Positions 9,027 to 18,869 of a stretch of 64,000 bases of DNA are shown one piece after another; position 1 is the stretch's first letter, and every line of letters begins with the position of its first letter. The stretch is from Pseudolabrys sp. Its GTDB lineage: Bacteria; Pseudomonadota; Alphaproteobacteria; Rhizobiales; Xanthobacteraceae. Made by a program: the position numbers and the translations under genes. The DNA is taken from contig JAFIGS010000004.1 in NCBI GenBank assembly GCA_017849615.1, positions 124,001-188,000 on the forward strand, in the 5' to 3' direction. The notes beneath the pieces are model-generated. The model ran no database searches and had not been told where the DNA came from. It saw nothing but the letters and a program-made list of their open reading frames with translations.

Positions 9027-10337
9027 ATGAGCGAAACGTTGAGAGTAGGGGTCGCCGGCCTCGGCACCGTCGGCGCAGCTTTGATTGCCCAGATCGGCAA
9101 GCAGCGCGAGGTTCTCGCCGCGCGTTGCGGCCGCCGCATCGAGGTGGTCGCGGTATCGGCGCGATCGCGCGGCAAGAACCGCGGCGTCGACCTCAAGAAG
9201 ATGAAGTGGTTCTCGGACCCGGTGGAGCTTGCCGGCTACGACGGCATCGACGTGTTCGTCGAGCTGATGGGCGGATCGGGCGATCCGGCCAAGACCGCGG
9301 TCGAGTTCGCGCTCGCGTCCGGCAAGTCGGTGGTGACGGCGAACAAGGCGCTGCTCGCCAAGCACGGCTTCAAGATGGCGCAGCTCGCCGAGAAGGCGGG
9401 CGTCGCGCTCAATTACGAAGCCGCCGTCGGCGCCGCGATTCCGGTGATCAAGACATTGCGCGAGGGTCTCGCCGGCAACGCCATCAACCGCATCTACGGC
9501 ATCCTCAACGGCACCTGCAATTACATCCTGACGCGGATGGAGCAGGAGGGCCTGTCCTATGCCGATTGCCTCGCCGACGCGCAGCGCCTCGGCTACGCCG
9601 AGGCCGATCCGACCTTCGACGTCGAAGGTTACGACACTGCGCAGAAGCTGGCGCTGCTGGCGAGCCTCGCCTTCGGCACCAAGGTCGACGAGAACGCGAT
9701 CTACGTCGAGGGCATTTCCTCGATCGCGCCGGCCGATCTCGCCGCCGCCGACGAACTCGGCTATCGGATCAAGCTGCTTGGCGTCGCGGTGCGAACGCCG
9801 AAAGGCATCGAGCAGCGCGTGCACCCGACCATGGTGCGCAAGGATTCGTCCATCGCGCAGGTGATGGGCGTGACCAACGCCGTCACCATCGACGCCGAGG
9901 GCATCAATCCGATCACGCTGGTCGGCCCGGGTGCCGGTGGCGCGGCGACCGCATCCGCCGTGCTCTCGGATATCGCCGACGTGGCGCGCGGCCTCAAGAC
10001 GCCGCCGTTCGGCCGCCCGACGGCCAGGCTGACCGCCGTGCAGAAAGCGCCGATGCAGCGTCACGAGGGCGGCTACTACATCCGCCTCGAGGCGCGCGAC
10101 AAGCCCGGCACCGCCGCGACCATCGCCACGCGGCTCGCCGAGCAGGACATCTCGCTGGAATCGATCGTGCAGCGTCATCCCGAAGGCGAGACGGCCAAGT
10201 CGAAAGTCGGCTCGGTGCCGGTCATTCTCATCACCTACGCCACGTCCGAAGATGCGGTGCGCAAGGCGCTCGCCGCGGTCGGCCGCGACAAGGTCATATC
10301 CGGACGGCCGCAGGTCATCCGCATCGAAAAGAATTAG
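9027..10337 (+). CDS. hom: Homoserine dehydrogenase with C-terminal ACT domain
   Basis: A 436-residue cytoplasmic enzyme reducing aspartate-4-semialdehyde to homoserine for threonine and methionine synthesis. The NAD(P)-binding loop GLGTVGAAL is at the N-terminus. GILNGTCNYILTRM and the LGYAEADPTFDVEG signature lie in the catalytic domain. From about residue 350 an ACT regulatory domain begins (YYIRLEARDKPGTAA). Length and domain order match monofunctional Hom. It starts 4 bases after the aminotransferase stop and 21 bases before glpX. Confidence 0.97.
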   Translation: MSETLRVGVAGLGTVGAALIAQIGKQREVLAARCGRRIEVVAVSARSRGKNRGVDLKKMKWFSDPVELAGYDGIDVFVELMGGSGDPAKTAVEFALASGKSVVTANKALLAKHGFKMAQLAEKAGVALNYEAAVGAAIPVIKTLREGLAGNAINRIYGILNGTCNYILTRMEQEGLSYADCLADAQRLGYAEADPTFDVEGYDTAQKLALLASLAFGTKVDENAIYVEGISSIAPADLAAADELGYRIKLLGVAVRTPKGIEQRVHPTMVRKDSSIAQVMGVTNAVTIDAEGINPITLVGPGAGGAATASAVLSDIADVARGLKTPPFGRPTARLTAVQKAPMQRHEGGYYIRLEARDKPGTAATIATRLAEQDISLESIVQRHPEGETAKSKVGSVPVILITYATSEDAVRKALAAVGRDKVISGRPQVIRIEKN

Positions 10338-10358
10338 TCAGTTACGAGGGACCATCCG

Positions 10359-11348
10359 ATGGCTTCAATCACCATTCAGCCCGAACTGCTCCTGGAGCGC
10401 ATCCTGACGCTGGAGATCGTGCGCGTGACCGAGCGTGCGGCGGTGTCGGCTGCGCGGCTGCGTGGACGCGGGCTGGACAAGGCCTCCGATCAGGCCGCGG
10501 TGGACGCCATGCGGCGCGAGCTCAACAAGCTGCCGATCGACGGCACCGTGGTGATCGGCGAGGGCGAGATCGACGAGGCGCCGATGCTCTTCATCGGCGA
10601 GAAGGTCGGCAACAAGAACGGCCCGAAGGTCGACATCGCCGTCGATCCGCTCGAAGGCACGGTGCTGTGCGCCAAGAACATGCCGGGCTCGATCGCCACC
10701 ATCGCCATGGCCGAGGGCGGCACTTTGCTGCACGCGCCGGACTGCTACATGGACAAGATCGCCATCGGTCCGGGCTATCCGAAGGGCACCGTCGATCTCG
10801 ACGCGCCGGTGGAGGAGAACATCATCAACCTCGCCAAGGCCAAGGGCGTGAAGCCCTCCGAGATCACGGCGATCCTGCTGGACCGTCCGCGTCATGCCGA
10901 CAAGATCGCGGCGATCCGCAAGATCGGCGCCGCGGTGTCGCTGATCTCGGACGGCGACGTCGCCGGCGTCATTCACTGCGCCGAGGCCAAGACCGGCATC
11001 GACATCTATCTCGGCTCGGGCGGCGCGCCGGAAGGCGTGCTGTCGGCGGCGGCTTTGCGCTGCATCGGCGGCCAGATGCAGACGCGTCTCGTGATCGACA
11101 CCGAGGCGCTGGCCGAGCGCATCAAGAAGATGGGCATCAAGGACGCCAAGAAGAAGTACGAGATCGAGGACATGGTGAAGGGCGACTGCCTGTTCGCCGC
11201 CACCGGCGTCACCACCGGCGCCATGCTCAAGGGCGTTACCTTCGGCAAGGACGTGATCGAGACCGAGACGGTGGTCATGCGCTCCACCACCGGCACCGTC
11301 CGCCGCGTCATCGGCGAGCACCGCCAGCTCGAGAAGTTTCATCTCTGA
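10359..11348 (+). CDS. glpX: Class II fructose-1,6-bisphosphatase GlpX
   Basis: A 329-residue Li+-sensitive, metal-dependent phosphatase of the GlpX family. The metal/substrate motifs VIGEGEIDEAPM and DPLEGT are plain, followed by GSGGAPEG in the second half. It hydrolyses fructose 1,6-bisphosphate in gluconeogenesis and, in autotrophs, can serve the Calvin cycle. A GAGGG ribosome site precedes the ATG. The hom-glpX-recJ order is common in Rhizobiales. A palindromic repeat follows the stop. Confidence 0.96.
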   Translation: MASITIQPELLLERILTLEIVRVTERAAVSAARLRGRGLDKASDQAAVDAMRRELNKLPIDGTVVIGEGEIDEAPMLFIGEKVGNKNGPKVDIAVDPLEGTVLCAKNMPGSIATIAMAEGGTLLHAPDCYMDKIAIGPGYPKGTVDLDAPVEENIINLAKAKGVKPSEITAILLDRPRHADKIAAIRKIGAAVSLISDGDVAGVIHCAEAKTGIDIYLGSGGAPEGVLSAAALRCIGGQMQTRLVIDTEALAERIKKMGIKDAKKKYEIEDMVKGDCLFAATGVTTGAMLKGVTFGKDVIETETVVMRSTTGTVRRVIGEHRQLEKFHL

Positions 11349-11370
11349 TTGAAAAGCCAAGCTGGGCGCT

Positions 11371-11474
11371 GTCATTCCGGGGCGCGACCGTAAGGTCGCG
11401 AGCCCGGAATCCATAACCCCAGCGCTGCGGTGTATGGATTCCGGGCCCGCCACTCGGTGGCGTCCCGGAATGAC
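11371..11474. repeat. Composite palindromic repeat, family B, copy 1
   Basis: The outer arms gtcattccgg and ccggaatgac enclose two inner arms, cccggaatcca and tggattccggg. Small extra hairpins (gcgaccgtaaggtcgc, gcccgccactcggtggcg) lie between them. The same layout recurs at 16148-16254 with different inner hairpin sequence. It fills the glpX-recJ gap and is non-coding. Confidence 0.85.
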
Positions 11475-11543
11475 CTCGCAGGCTATTCACAGCCCTTGCC
11501 GCACCGCCGTGCGGCGGCCCGCCAAACACCCTATATTCCCGGC

Positions 11544-13355
11544 ATGGCCCTGCCTGCCGCCGCCTATGACGATCGCGAGCGCTATTTCCTCGGCGTGGAG
11601 AAATCCGCGACCGGACGGGCATGGCGCGACCGTCTCGACGACCGCGGTCTGGCGCGGGCCACCATGATCACCCAGCGGCTGGGTACGCCCGAGCTTCTGG
11701 CGCGGGTGCTTGCGGGACGGGGCGTCGAAGTCGATGAGGTGGAGGCCTACCTCGATCCGACCGTGAAGAACCTGATGCCGGATCCGTCCGTTCTGACCGG
11801 CATGGACGCCGCCGCGGCGCGGCTTTCCGACGCCATCCAGCGCAATGAGAAGGTGGCGATCTTCGGCGATTACGACGTCGATGGCGCGACCTCGTCGGCG
11901 CTGTTGGCGCGCTATCTGCGCCAGTGCGGGCTCGATCCGATCGTCCATATCCCCGACCGCATCTTTGAGGGCTACGGCCCGAATTCCGACGCCATACGCT
12001 CCTTTGCCGAGCGCGGCGCGACTTTGCTGGTCACCGTCGATTGCGGCACCACCAGCCATGTCGTGCTGACGGAGGCCGCGGCGCTCGGCCTCGAAAGCAT
12101 CGTGCTCGATCATCACCTGGCCGACGAGGTTCTGCCGCCGGCCGTGGCGGTGGTGAATGCCAATCGCGCCGACGACATTTCGGGGCTCGGTTATCTTGCC
12201 GCTTGCGGCATTGTGTTCATGACTCTCGTCGCGCTGACGCGCGAACTGCGCCGCCGCGGCTATTTCGATGCGCGGCCGGCGCCGGACCTGTTGTCGATGC
12301 TCGATCTGGTGGCGCTCGGCACCGTGGCCGATGTCGTGCCGCTCAAGGGGCTGAACCGGGCTTTCGTCGCCAAAGGGCTCATCGCCATGCGCCGGCGCGA
12401 GCAGGTGGGCCTGACCGCGCTGATGGACGCGGCGCGGCTGAACGGGCCGCCGGAGGCGTTTCATCTCGGCTTTCTGCTCGGCCCGCGCATCAATGCCGGC
12501 GGCCGTATCGGCCGCGCCGATCTCGGCGCGCGGCTGATGCTGGAGGACGACGCGACGGAAGCCGCGCGCATTGCCGTCGAGCTCGACCGGCTCAATCACG
12601 AGCGCCGCGCCATCGAAGTGGCGGCGGTGGAGCAGGCCGAGGCGGAGGCCTTGGCCGCCCTCGGGCTGGAAGAGAAGGGCGCCGTCGTCGTCACCGCGCA
12701 GGCCGGGTGGCATCCGGGCGTCGTCGGCCTCGTCGCGGCGCGGCTGAAGGAGCGTTTTGGCCGGCCGGCTTTCGCCATCTCGCTGGAGCCGGGCGGTACC
12801 GGCACCGGCTCGGGCCGCTCGATCGCCGGCGTCGATCTCGGCCGCGCCGTGCGCGAGGCCGTGCATCACGGGTTGCTGGTGAAGGGTGGCGGCCACGCCA
12901 TGGCGGCGGGCATTACCGTGCGCAAGGACGGCCTCGGGCCGTTCCGGGCCTTCATGGAAGAGACGCTATCGGCCTCGGTCGAAGCGGCACGGCGCGAGAC
13001 GGCGCTGAAGATCGACGGCGCCGTCAGTGCCGGCGCTGTTAATCCGGAGTTGTGCGCCATGCTTTCCAAAGCGGGGCCCTACGGCGCCGGCAATCCCGAG
13101 CCGGTTTTGGTGCTGCCGTCGCATCAGTTGGCCTATGTCGACAAGGTCGGCGACAACCATATCCGCGCCCGTTTCAGGTCGGGCGACGGCCAGTTCGTGA
13201 ACGCAATCTGCTTCCGCTGCGTCGGCACGCCGCTCGGACAGGCGCTTCTCGACAGCCGCGGCCGCGCGATGCATGTGGCCGGCTATCTCAGCGTCGATCG
13301 CTGGCAGGGCGTCGAGCGCGTGCAACTGCGGATCGTGGATGTGGCGCTAGCCTGA
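11544..13355 (+). CDS. recJ: Single-stranded-DNA-specific exonuclease RecJ
   Basis: A 603-residue DHH-family 5'-3' exonuclease acting on single-stranded DNA in recombination and mismatch repair. Motifs in order: FGDYDVDGATSS (about 108-119), VDCGTTSH, LDHHLAD, GPRINAGGRIG and the DHHA1 motif GGGHAMAAG. ATG 11544 was chosen because homology starts there; the open frame further upstream runs into the repeat. The 3' end overlaps the convergent photolyase gene by 9 bases. Confidence 0.96.
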   Translation: MALPAAAYDDRERYFLGVEKSATGRAWRDRLDDRGLARATMITQRLGTPELLARVLAGRGVEVDEVEAYLDPTVKNLMPDPSVLTGMDAAAARLSDAIQRNEKVAIFGDYDVDGATSSALLARYLRQCGLDPIVHIPDRIFEGYGPNSDAIRSFAERGATLLVTVDCGTTSHVVLTEAAALGLESIVLDHHLADEVLPPAVAVVNANRADDISGLGYLAACGIVFMTLVALTRELRRRGYFDARPAPDLLSMLDLVALGTVADVVPLKGLNRAFVAKGLIAMRRREQVGLTALMDAARLNGPPEAFHLGFLLGPRINAGGRIGRADLGARLMLEDDATEAARIAVELDRLNHERRAIEVAAVEQAEAEALAALGLEEKGAVVVTAQAGWHPGVVGLVAARLKERFGRPAFAISLEPGGTGTGSGRSIAGVDLGRAVREAVHHGLLVKGGGHAMAAGITVRKDGLGPFRAFMEETLSASVEAARRETALKIDGAVSAGAVNPELCAMLSKAGPYGAGNPEPVLVLPSHQLAYVDKVGDNHIRARFRSGDGQFVNAICFRCVGTPLGQALLDSRGRAMHVAGYLSVDRWQGVERVQLRIVDVALA

Positions 13356-14759
13356 CTTCCGCACCTGCTTGTATCGATCCAGCGCCGCCTTGCGCGCTTC
13401 CTCGTGGGAAACAATCGGCTCGGGATAGGTCTTCCCGAGAACGACGCCCGCCGCGGCCAGCGTTTCCTTATCCGCCTTCCACGGCGCGTGGATGAATTTG
13501 TCCGGCAACTTCGCCAGTTCCGGGCACCAGCGCCGCACATAATCGCCGCTGGCGTCGAAGCGCTCGCCCTGCGTCATCGGATTGAAAATGCGGAAGTAGG
13601 GCGAGGCATCCGCGCCGGAGCCGGCCACCCATTGCCAGTTGAAGGCGTTGTTGGCGAGATCGGCATCGACCAATGTGTCCCAGAACCAGGCTTCGCCTTT
13701 CCGCCAGTCGAGCCGCAGATGCTTGATCATGAAGCTCGCCGTGATCATGCGCACGCGGTTGTGCATGAAGCCGGTGTGCCAGAGCTCGCGCATACCGGCA
13801 TCGACCATCGGATAACCGGTCATCCCGCGCTGCCAGGCGCTGAGGTCTTTCTTGCTGGTGCGCCACGGATAGGCGTCGAACGCCGGACGCCAGTTGTCGT
13901 CCGGCAGGTTCGGGAAGTGATAGAGCAGGTGATGCGAGAACTCGCGCCAGCCGAGTTCGCTCATGAATTTGGCCGCGCCCGAGCGCGCCGCCTGACCGTC
14001 GAAATCGTGGCTGAGGCGAGCGTAAATTTGCCGGGGCGAGATCTCGCCCCAGTGCAGGTGCGGCGACATGCGCGATGTGCTTTCGCGCGCCGGACGGTCG
14101 CGGCCTTCGTCGTAATCGGCGACGTCTTCGTCGAGGAATTGCTTGAAGCGATCGAGCGCGCCCGCTTCGCCGGGGGTCCAGACGTCGCTGAAGCCTTTCG
14201 CCCAATTGGGCTGCGTCGGCAGCAGGCGCCAGTCGTCGAGTTTGTCGCTCGACGCGAGATGCTTCGTGTCCAACTTTTTCGGCTTGGGAGCAGGCGCCGC
14301 CGTTCCGCGGGCGCGCGCCGTGCGCCAGTAGGGCGTGTACACCTTGTAAGGCTCGCCGCTGCCGGACGTGATCTCCCAGGGCTCGTTGAGCAGCGCTGCG
14401 TTGAAGGTCTCGACCTCGATGCCGTCGCGCTTGAGCGCATTCTTGATCCCCGTATCGCGCTTGACCGAATGACCGTCGTAGCAGCGATTCCAAACGACGC
14501 CAGTCGCCTCGGCTTCCTTGACGAGTTTCGGGATCAGGCTCCTGGGATCGCCGCGGTAGAAAGACAGCGCGCCGAGTTCGCGATGCAGCGCCGACAGGCT
14601 GTGATGCAGCCACCACAGGCTCGCCGCGCCCGGCGCCCAGCTCTTGTCGCTGTCATCGAGAATGAAAATCGGAACGACGCGGCCACGCTTGGCCGCGGCC
14701 GCGAGGGCCGGATTGTCGCGCAGCCGCAGATCCTGGCGAAACCAGACAAGGGTCATCAT
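13347..14759 (-). CDS. phrB: Deoxyribodipyrimidine photolyase (cryptochrome/photolyase family)
   Basis: A 470-residue flavoprotein that repairs cyclobutane pyrimidine dimers with light. The N-terminal antenna-binding domain starts with LVWFRQDLRLRDNPAL. The C-terminal FAD domain shows WRTSKKDLSAWQRGMTGYPMVDAGMREL, shown here only by its key residues W, G, Y, P, D and R, then HNRVRM and NAFNWQWVAGSG. Length is typical of CPD photolyases. It is convergent with recJ with a 9-base overlap. Nothing appears truncated. Confidence 0.95.
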   Translation of the reverse strand: MMTLVWFRQDLRLRDNPALAAAAKRGRVVPIFILDDSDKSWAPGAASLWWLHHSLSALHRELGALSFYRGDPRSLIPKLVKEAEATGVVWNRCYDGHSVKRDTGIKNALKRDGIEVETFNAALLNEPWEITSGSGEPYKVYTPYWRTARARGTAAPAPKPKKLDTKHLASSDKLDDWRLLPTQPNWAKGFSDVWTPGEAGALDRFKQFLDEDVADYDEGRDRPARESTSRMSPHLHWGEISPRQIYARLSHDFDGQAARSGAAKFMSELGWREFSHHLLYHFPNLPDDNWRPAFDAYPWRTSKKDLSAWQRGMTGYPMVDAGMRELWHTGFMHNRVRMITASFMIKHLRLDWRKGEAWFWDTLVDADLANNAFNWQWVAGSGADASPYFRIFNPMTQGERFDASGDYVRRWCPELAKLPDKFIHAPWKADKETLAAAGVVLGKTYPEPIVSHEEARKAALDRYKQVRKSG

Positions 14760-14809
14760 TGGCCGGTTATACGATCGCGACCGGCCGTCGGATCAAGCTG
14801 CGAGGCGAA

Positions 14810-15139
14810 TTAGTGATTGAGGAGCGCGGCGCGGTTGGCGGCAGGGATAATGCGGCGCGAGGGTTTGCGCTCGACAACGATGGTGCGCGGCGCGGCGGCA
14901 GAACCGGTGAACACCACCGACTTGTTCGGCTCCTTGCGGGGCGGGGCCATTTTCTGGATTTCGGCGCGCACGTGATCGACGGATAGCCCCATTAGCGCGG
15001 CGGCGAATTCGGCCTGTTGGTCGAGATCCTCGATGAAGCCGCGGGCAGCCTCAATGGCCTCGGCCAAGGTCGGCTTCTCTTCGCGCACCCGGCGCTTGCC
15101 GTACTTGGTGTTCCAGGTGTCGCTGTTGTTTTTGCTCAT
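14810..15139 (-). CDS. Conserved hypothetical protein
   Basis: 109 residues from the ATG at 15139; the frame extends to 15181. It is hydrophilic and basic. It starts MSKNNSDTWNTKYGKRRVREEKPTL by residues Met1-Leu25, has a helical acidic middle with ALMGLSVDHVRAEI, and a Lys/Arg-rich tail. No signal peptide, membrane helix or catalytic motif is visible. I do not recognise the family, though the regular charged pattern suggests a real protein. It lies 50 bases upstream of the photolyase start on the same map side but is read in the same direction (minus). Confidence 0.6.
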   Translation of the reverse strand: MSKNNSDTWNTKYGKRRVREEKPTLAEAIEAARGFIEDLDQQAEFAAALMGLSVDHVRAEIQKMAPPRKEPNKSVVFTGSAAAPRTIVVERKPSRRIIPAANRAALLNH

Positions 15140-15413
15140 CTTTTGCCCCGGGCGCTCGGAATCGGCGGCACTATGGCGCATCTTGTGCGATGCAGCAAAT
15201 CAAAGCTGCCCCACCACAAATGGGGGGCAGAGCTGATCGTTCCAGCGGTCGCGACGAAAAATAGTCGCACGGCAATCCCTCATACGCGCGCTTACCGTGC
15301 GCCGGTAGCTTGATACCAAGTTGGTGAAACATGGCCGACGGCAATTGCTTGTCGAACGTGGGAAGCCAACAATCCCGTGTCACGCGCTCAGGCAAGTCAG
15401 GAGACCGTCCCCA

Positions 15414-15824
15414 ATGATCGAAGAATTCAAAAAATTCGCGCTACGCGGCAACGTCGTCGATCTCGCCGTCGGCGTCATCATCGGCGCGGCGTTCGGATCG
15501 ATCGTGTCGTCGCTGGTTTCGGACATCATAAACCCGATCATCGGCGCTATCACCGGCGGGCTCGACTTCTCCAACTACTATTTCCCGCTGTCGTCGAAGG
15601 TGCAGACCGGTCTGGCTTACGTCGACGCCAAAAAGCAGGGCGCGGTGCTCGGTTGGGGCGCTTTCCTTACCGTGACCATCAACTTCCTGATCGTCGCCTG
15701 GGTGCTGTTCATCGCCATTCGCGGCATCAACCGGCTCAAGACCAATGAGCCGCCGCCGCCGGCGGCGCCGACCGAAGAGGTCAAGCTGCTCGCCGAGATC
15801 CGTGACGCAATAAAGGCCAAATAA
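15414..15824 (+). CDS. mscL: Large-conductance mechanosensitive channel MscL
   Basis: 136 residues, the usual MscL length. The N-terminal amphipathic helix [20 protein letters not shown] leads into TM1 ([16 protein letters not shown]). A periplasmic loop follows, then TM2 ([19 protein letters not shown]) and a charged cytoplasmic helix ending in [11 protein letters not shown]. It opens under membrane tension during hypo-osmotic shock. GGAG lies about 9 bases before ATG 15414. A 29-codon open frame upstream (15331-15417) ends in an ATGA overlap with this start. Confidence 0.97.
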   Translation: MIEEFKKFALRGNVVDLAVGVIIGAAFGSIVSSLVSDIINPIIGAITGGLDFSNYYFPLSSKVQTGLAYVDAKKQGAVLGWGAFLTVTINFLIVAWVLFIAIRGINRLKTNEPPPPAAPTEEVKLLAEIRDAIKAK

Positions 15825-15896
15825 ATTCAGGGCCGGTTCAGGTTCGCGGCCACAAGTTTGGTGTCATCCGGATGTGCCGGACAAAGGGAGAGACCT

Positions 15897-16139
15897 ATGA
15901 AGCGTTTGATGTTGGCTGCGCTGATCACGGCTTTCGCCGCGGGCGGCGCGATGGCGCAGAGCTGCGAGACTAAAGCCGTCGGCAAGGACGGCAAGCCGCT
16001 CGCGGGCGCCGCGAAAACCAGTTTCGTCACCAAGTGCAAGACGGACACCTGCACGCCGAAGGCGGTAAGCAAGGAAGGCAAGCCGCTCGCCGGCGCGGCC
16101 AAGGATGCCTTCATGAAGAAGTGCCTGGCAGATTCGTAA
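15897..16139 (+). CDS. PsiF-repeat secreted protein
   Basis: 80 residues with a signal peptide (MKRLMLAALITAFAAGGAMA) and two tandem PsiF repeats. Each carries Cys, then KAV, KDGKPLAGAAK or KEGKPLAGAAK, an FxxKC end, and four spaced cysteines in all. PsiF in E. coli is phosphate-starvation inducible but its biochemical role is unknown. GGGAGAG precedes the ATG. A family B palindromic repeat follows the stop by 8 bases. Confidence 0.85.
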   Translation: MKRLMLAALITAFAAGGAMAQSCETKAVGKDGKPLAGAAKTSFVTKCKTDTCTPKAVSKEGKPLAGAAKDAFMKKCLADS

Positions 16140-16147
16140 GACTCCGA

Positions 16148-16254
16148 GTCATTCCGGGACGCGCGTGAAAACGCGCGGACCCGGAATCCAGACGCCGCAG
16201 CTCAGGGGATATGGATTCCGGGTTCGCGGCCTTTCGGCCGCGCCCCGGAATGAT
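16148..16254. repeat. Composite palindromic repeat, family B, copy 2
   Basis: The outer arms gtcattccggg and ccccggaatgat and the inner arms cccggaatcca and tggattccggg match the copy at 11371-11474. Mini-hairpins gcgcgtgaaaacgcgc and gcggcctttcggccgc fill the gaps. It sits between the convergent psiF-like and HerA-like genes and could end transcripts from both sides. Confidence 0.85.
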
Positions 16255-16265
16255 GGTGCTTAGGT

Positions 16266-17837
16266 CTACCGCCGCAGCATGCCGCCGAGCGTGCCGCGTA
16301 TGATGGCGCGGCCGATCGTCGAGCCGGTGCGGCCGCCGAGCGACTTGCCGACATCCGCCGCGATCTGCCCGGCGACGCGATTGGTCACCGTGCGGGTGAC
16401 TTCGCGGGCGATGGTTTGCGTCGTGGTCAGGCGCTGGCCGCGCACCCGGTTGGTGCCGAACAGACCGCCGAGAAATCCGCCAATGCCGCCCAATATGCCG
16501 CCCGCCGGCGCGCCGGTCGCGTCCGGCTGACCATTGCCGGCGGCTTCCGCCTTGGCGCGGGCCTGCAGGATTTCGTAGGCGGATTCCGAATCCACCGCCT
16601 GATCGTATTTGCCCTTGCACGGGCTGCTCTGGATGATGGCCTTGCGCTCCTCCGGCGTAATGACGCCGAGCCGCGCCGACGGCGGGCGGATCAGTGCGCG
16701 ATCGACCAGCGCCGGCACGCCATTGCCTTCGAGGAACGAAACCAAAGCCTCGCCCTTGCCGAGTTCGGTAATGACCTGCGCCGTGTTCAGCTTGGGATTG
16801 GGCCGGAAGGTCTCGGCCGCGGCTTTGACGGCTTTCTGGTCGCGCGGCGTGAAGGCGCGCAGGGCGTGCTGCACGCGATTGCCCATCTGGGCCAGCACCT
16901 TGTCCGGCACGTCAAGCGGGTTCTGCGTGACGAAGTAGACGCCGACACCCTTGGAGCGGATCAGCCGCACGACCTGCTCGATCTTGTCGAGCAGCGCCTT
17001 CGGCGCGTCGGTGAACAGAAGATGTGCCTCGTCGAAGAAGAACACCAGCTTCGGCTTGTCGGGATCGCCGACCTCGGGCAACTCCTCGAACAATTCGGAC
17101 AGCAGCCACAGCAGGAAGGTGGCGTAGAGCCGCGGGCTCTCCATCAGCTTGTCGGCGGCGAGGATGTTGACGTAGCCGCGGCCGTCGCGGTCGGTCTTCA
17201 TGAAATCGGTAAGCCTGAGCGCCGGCTCCGAGAAGAACTTGGTGCCGCCCTGGTTCTCGAGCACGAGCAACTGACGCTGGATGGTGCCGATGGTGGCCTT
17301 GGACACATTGCCGTAGGCGGTCGTCAGTTCGGCGGCACGCTCGGCGACATGCGAGAGGATGGCGCGCAGATCCTTGAGATCGAGCAGCAGTAATCCCTGT
17401 TCGTCGGCGACGCGGAAGGCAATGTTGAGCACGCCTTCCTGCGTGTCGTTGAGATCGAGCAAGCGGGCGAGCAGCAGGGGGCCCATTTCCGAAATGGTGG
17501 CGCGCACCGGGTGACCCTGCTCGCCGAACAGGTCCCAGAACATCACCGGAAACTGGTCGGGCTGGTAATCGAAGCCCATGCTCTTGGCGCGGGAGACGAA
17601 GGCCTCCTTGGCCTCGCCGGGTTCGGCGATGCCGGACAGGTCGCCCTTGATGTCGGCGGCGAAGACCGGCACGCCGATGGCGGAAAAGCCTTCGGCCAGC
17701 ACCTGAAGGGTTACGGTCTTGCCGGTGCCGGTGGCTCCAGTCACGAGGCCATGCCGGTTCGCGAGTTTCAGCGTCAGGTATTGGGGAAGTTCGCCCTTGC
17801 CGACAAAAATCTTGCCGTCCTGATCGATCGCTGACAT
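16266..17837 (-). CDS. HerA-like (DUF853) ATPase
   Basis: A 523-residue P-loop ATPase of the DUF853/YjgR group, related to HerA-FtsK. The Walker A motif is [10 protein letters not shown] (about 34-43), and the Walker B-like [10 protein letters not shown] is near residue 265. An arginine-finger region follows around [16 protein letters not shown]. The last 100 residues are low-complexity and Gly-rich ([15 protein letters not shown]), as in other members. The cellular role is not established. The start at 17837 gives the expected N-terminus ending in [20 protein letters not shown]. It stands alone between a repeat and the soxR-like gene. Confidence 0.9.
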   Translation of the reverse strand: MSAIDQDGKIFVGKGELPQYLTLKLANRHGLVTGATGTGKTVTLQVLAEGFSAIGVPVFAADIKGDLSGIAEPGEAKEAFVSRAKSMGFDYQPDQFPVMFWDLFGEQGHPVRATISEMGPLLLARLLDLNDTQEGVLNIAFRVADEQGLLLLDLKDLRAILSHVAERAAELTTAYGNVSKATIGTIQRQLLVLENQGGTKFFSEPALRLTDFMKTDRDGRGYVNILAADKLMESPRLYATFLLWLLSELFEELPEVGDPDKPKLVFFFDEAHLLFTDAPKALLDKIEQVVRLIRSKGVGVYFVTQNPLDVPDKVLAQMGNRVQHALRAFTPRDQKAVKAAAETFRPNPKLNTAQVITELGKGEALVSFLEGNGVPALVDRALIRPPSARLGVITPEERKAIIQSSPCKGKYDQAVDSESAYEILQARAKAEAAGNGQPDATGAPAGGILGGIGGFLGGLFGTNRVRGQRLTTTQTIAREVTRTVTNRVAGQIAADVGKSLGGRTGSTIGRAIIRGTLGGMLRR

Positions 17838-17922
17838 CGCCTTCGACTCCGCTGCGTTGCGCTATCCGCCACTATTGGCAATGGCGGGGTTCCGTCAACT
17901 GGGGCGCCGGGCGGGGGGCGCG

Positions 17923-18270
17923 TCAGCGCTTGCGCGGCTTGCGGCAGAACACGTCATAGACCGCGCCGACGATGATGCGCGCGTCCTCGCTGGCCAGGCT
18001 GTAGTAGATGGTCTTGCCGTCGCGCCGCGTCGTCACCAGACCGTCGCCGCGCAGCCGGGCAAGCTGCTGCGACACGGTCGGCTGACGCAGCGCCAGGATG
18101 TGCTCGAGTTCGCTCACCGACTTCTCGCCTTCGGCGAGGATGCACAGGATCATCAGCCGGCTTTCGTGCGCCAGTGCCTTGAGGAATTCGGCCGCACGCT
18201 TGGCGTTGCCCGCCATGCGCTCGATGTCCTGGGGACGTCCGGTCGCGTCGAGCTGCAATTCCATCGACAT
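17923..18270 (-). CDS. soxR: SoxR-type ArsR-family regulator with Cys43/Cys109 pair
   Basis: 115 residues with an ArsR winged helix (recognition helix RQPTVSQQLARLRGDGLV). Cys43 (LILC position, MILCIL) and Cys109 (VFCRK) match the persulfide-sensing pair of SqrR/BigR and the Sox repressor SoxR. This is not the MerR-type SoxR of the superoxide response. It lies 90 bases downstream of soxS on the same strand, as in other sox clusters. Likely targets are the ATTC-N8-GAAT sites at 24655 and 29040. Met3 is an alternative start. Confidence 0.88.
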   Translation of the reverse strand: MSMELQLDATGRPQDIERMAGNAKRAAEFLKALAHESRLMILCILAEGEKSVSELEHILALRQPTVSQQLARLRGDGLVTTRRDGKTIYYSLASEDARIIVGAVYDVFCRKPRKR

Positions 18271-18359
18271 ATCCAGTGCGGGCGCCGCCGTCGGTTGGCG
18301 GTCATTTATAAAAGGATGCCGCGGGCGAGGCTACCTTTGTTATTTCGCATGAGCTGGTG

Positions 18360-18761
18360 TCAGTTCACGTTCCGTTGCTCGCCGCTCGTTCCGGCACCGT
18401 CGAGCTTCTTTAAAAGCATTCCAAGAAGGCCCCAGAAGTGGTCCTCGCCGGGATAGCCGCGGATGCGTCCGATTTCCCGCCCGCCATCGACCAGCACGAA
18501 GATCGGCGTGAACCGCTCGGTCTCGATGAAAGCGATGTCCTGAGGCAGCGGCTTACCGCTCTCGACGCGTCGCAGCGGCGCGCGCCGGCCTTCGTCGGTC
18601 TTGGCGTATAGAGGTCCGATCTCCGCGTTGAAGCGGGCGCACCACATGCAGCCGGCATCCTCGAACATCACCAGCTCGGCCGCGCGGGGCGCCGCAGCCG
18701 GCGCGGCGGCGAGCAACGCGGCAAGCAGCAATGATTTGGCGAGGGCGATGAAACGGATCAA
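18360..18761 (-). CDS. soxS: SoxS-like periplasmic thioredoxin
   Basis: 133 residues with a signal peptide of about 28 residues ending in the Ala-rich APRAA region. The thioredoxin-type active site is CMWC (Cys38/Cys41). The cis-Pro is in ERFTPIFVLVD. In sox clusters SoxS is a periplasmic thioredoxin that reduces or reactivates SoxY. It is divergent from the soxV remnant and upstream of soxR. The assignment rests on the CxxC fold, the export signal and synteny; overall identity among SoxS proteins is modest. Confidence 0.8.
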   Translation of the reverse strand: MIRFIALAKSLLLAALLAAAPAAAPRAAELVMFEDAGCMWCARFNAEIGPLYAKTDEGRRAPLRRVESGKPLPQDIAFIETERFTPIFVLVDGGREIGRIRGYPGEDHFWGLLGMLLKKLDGAGTSGEQRNVN

Positions 18762-18869
18762 GTCAGGCTCATATTTCGGTGGCCGCTGAAACCGTGGATA
18801 AGCAGGCTCGGCCGGCTGTGCAATCCTTATATCACTGAAGACGAATGTGTCGAAGCCGGGTGCGCTCCG

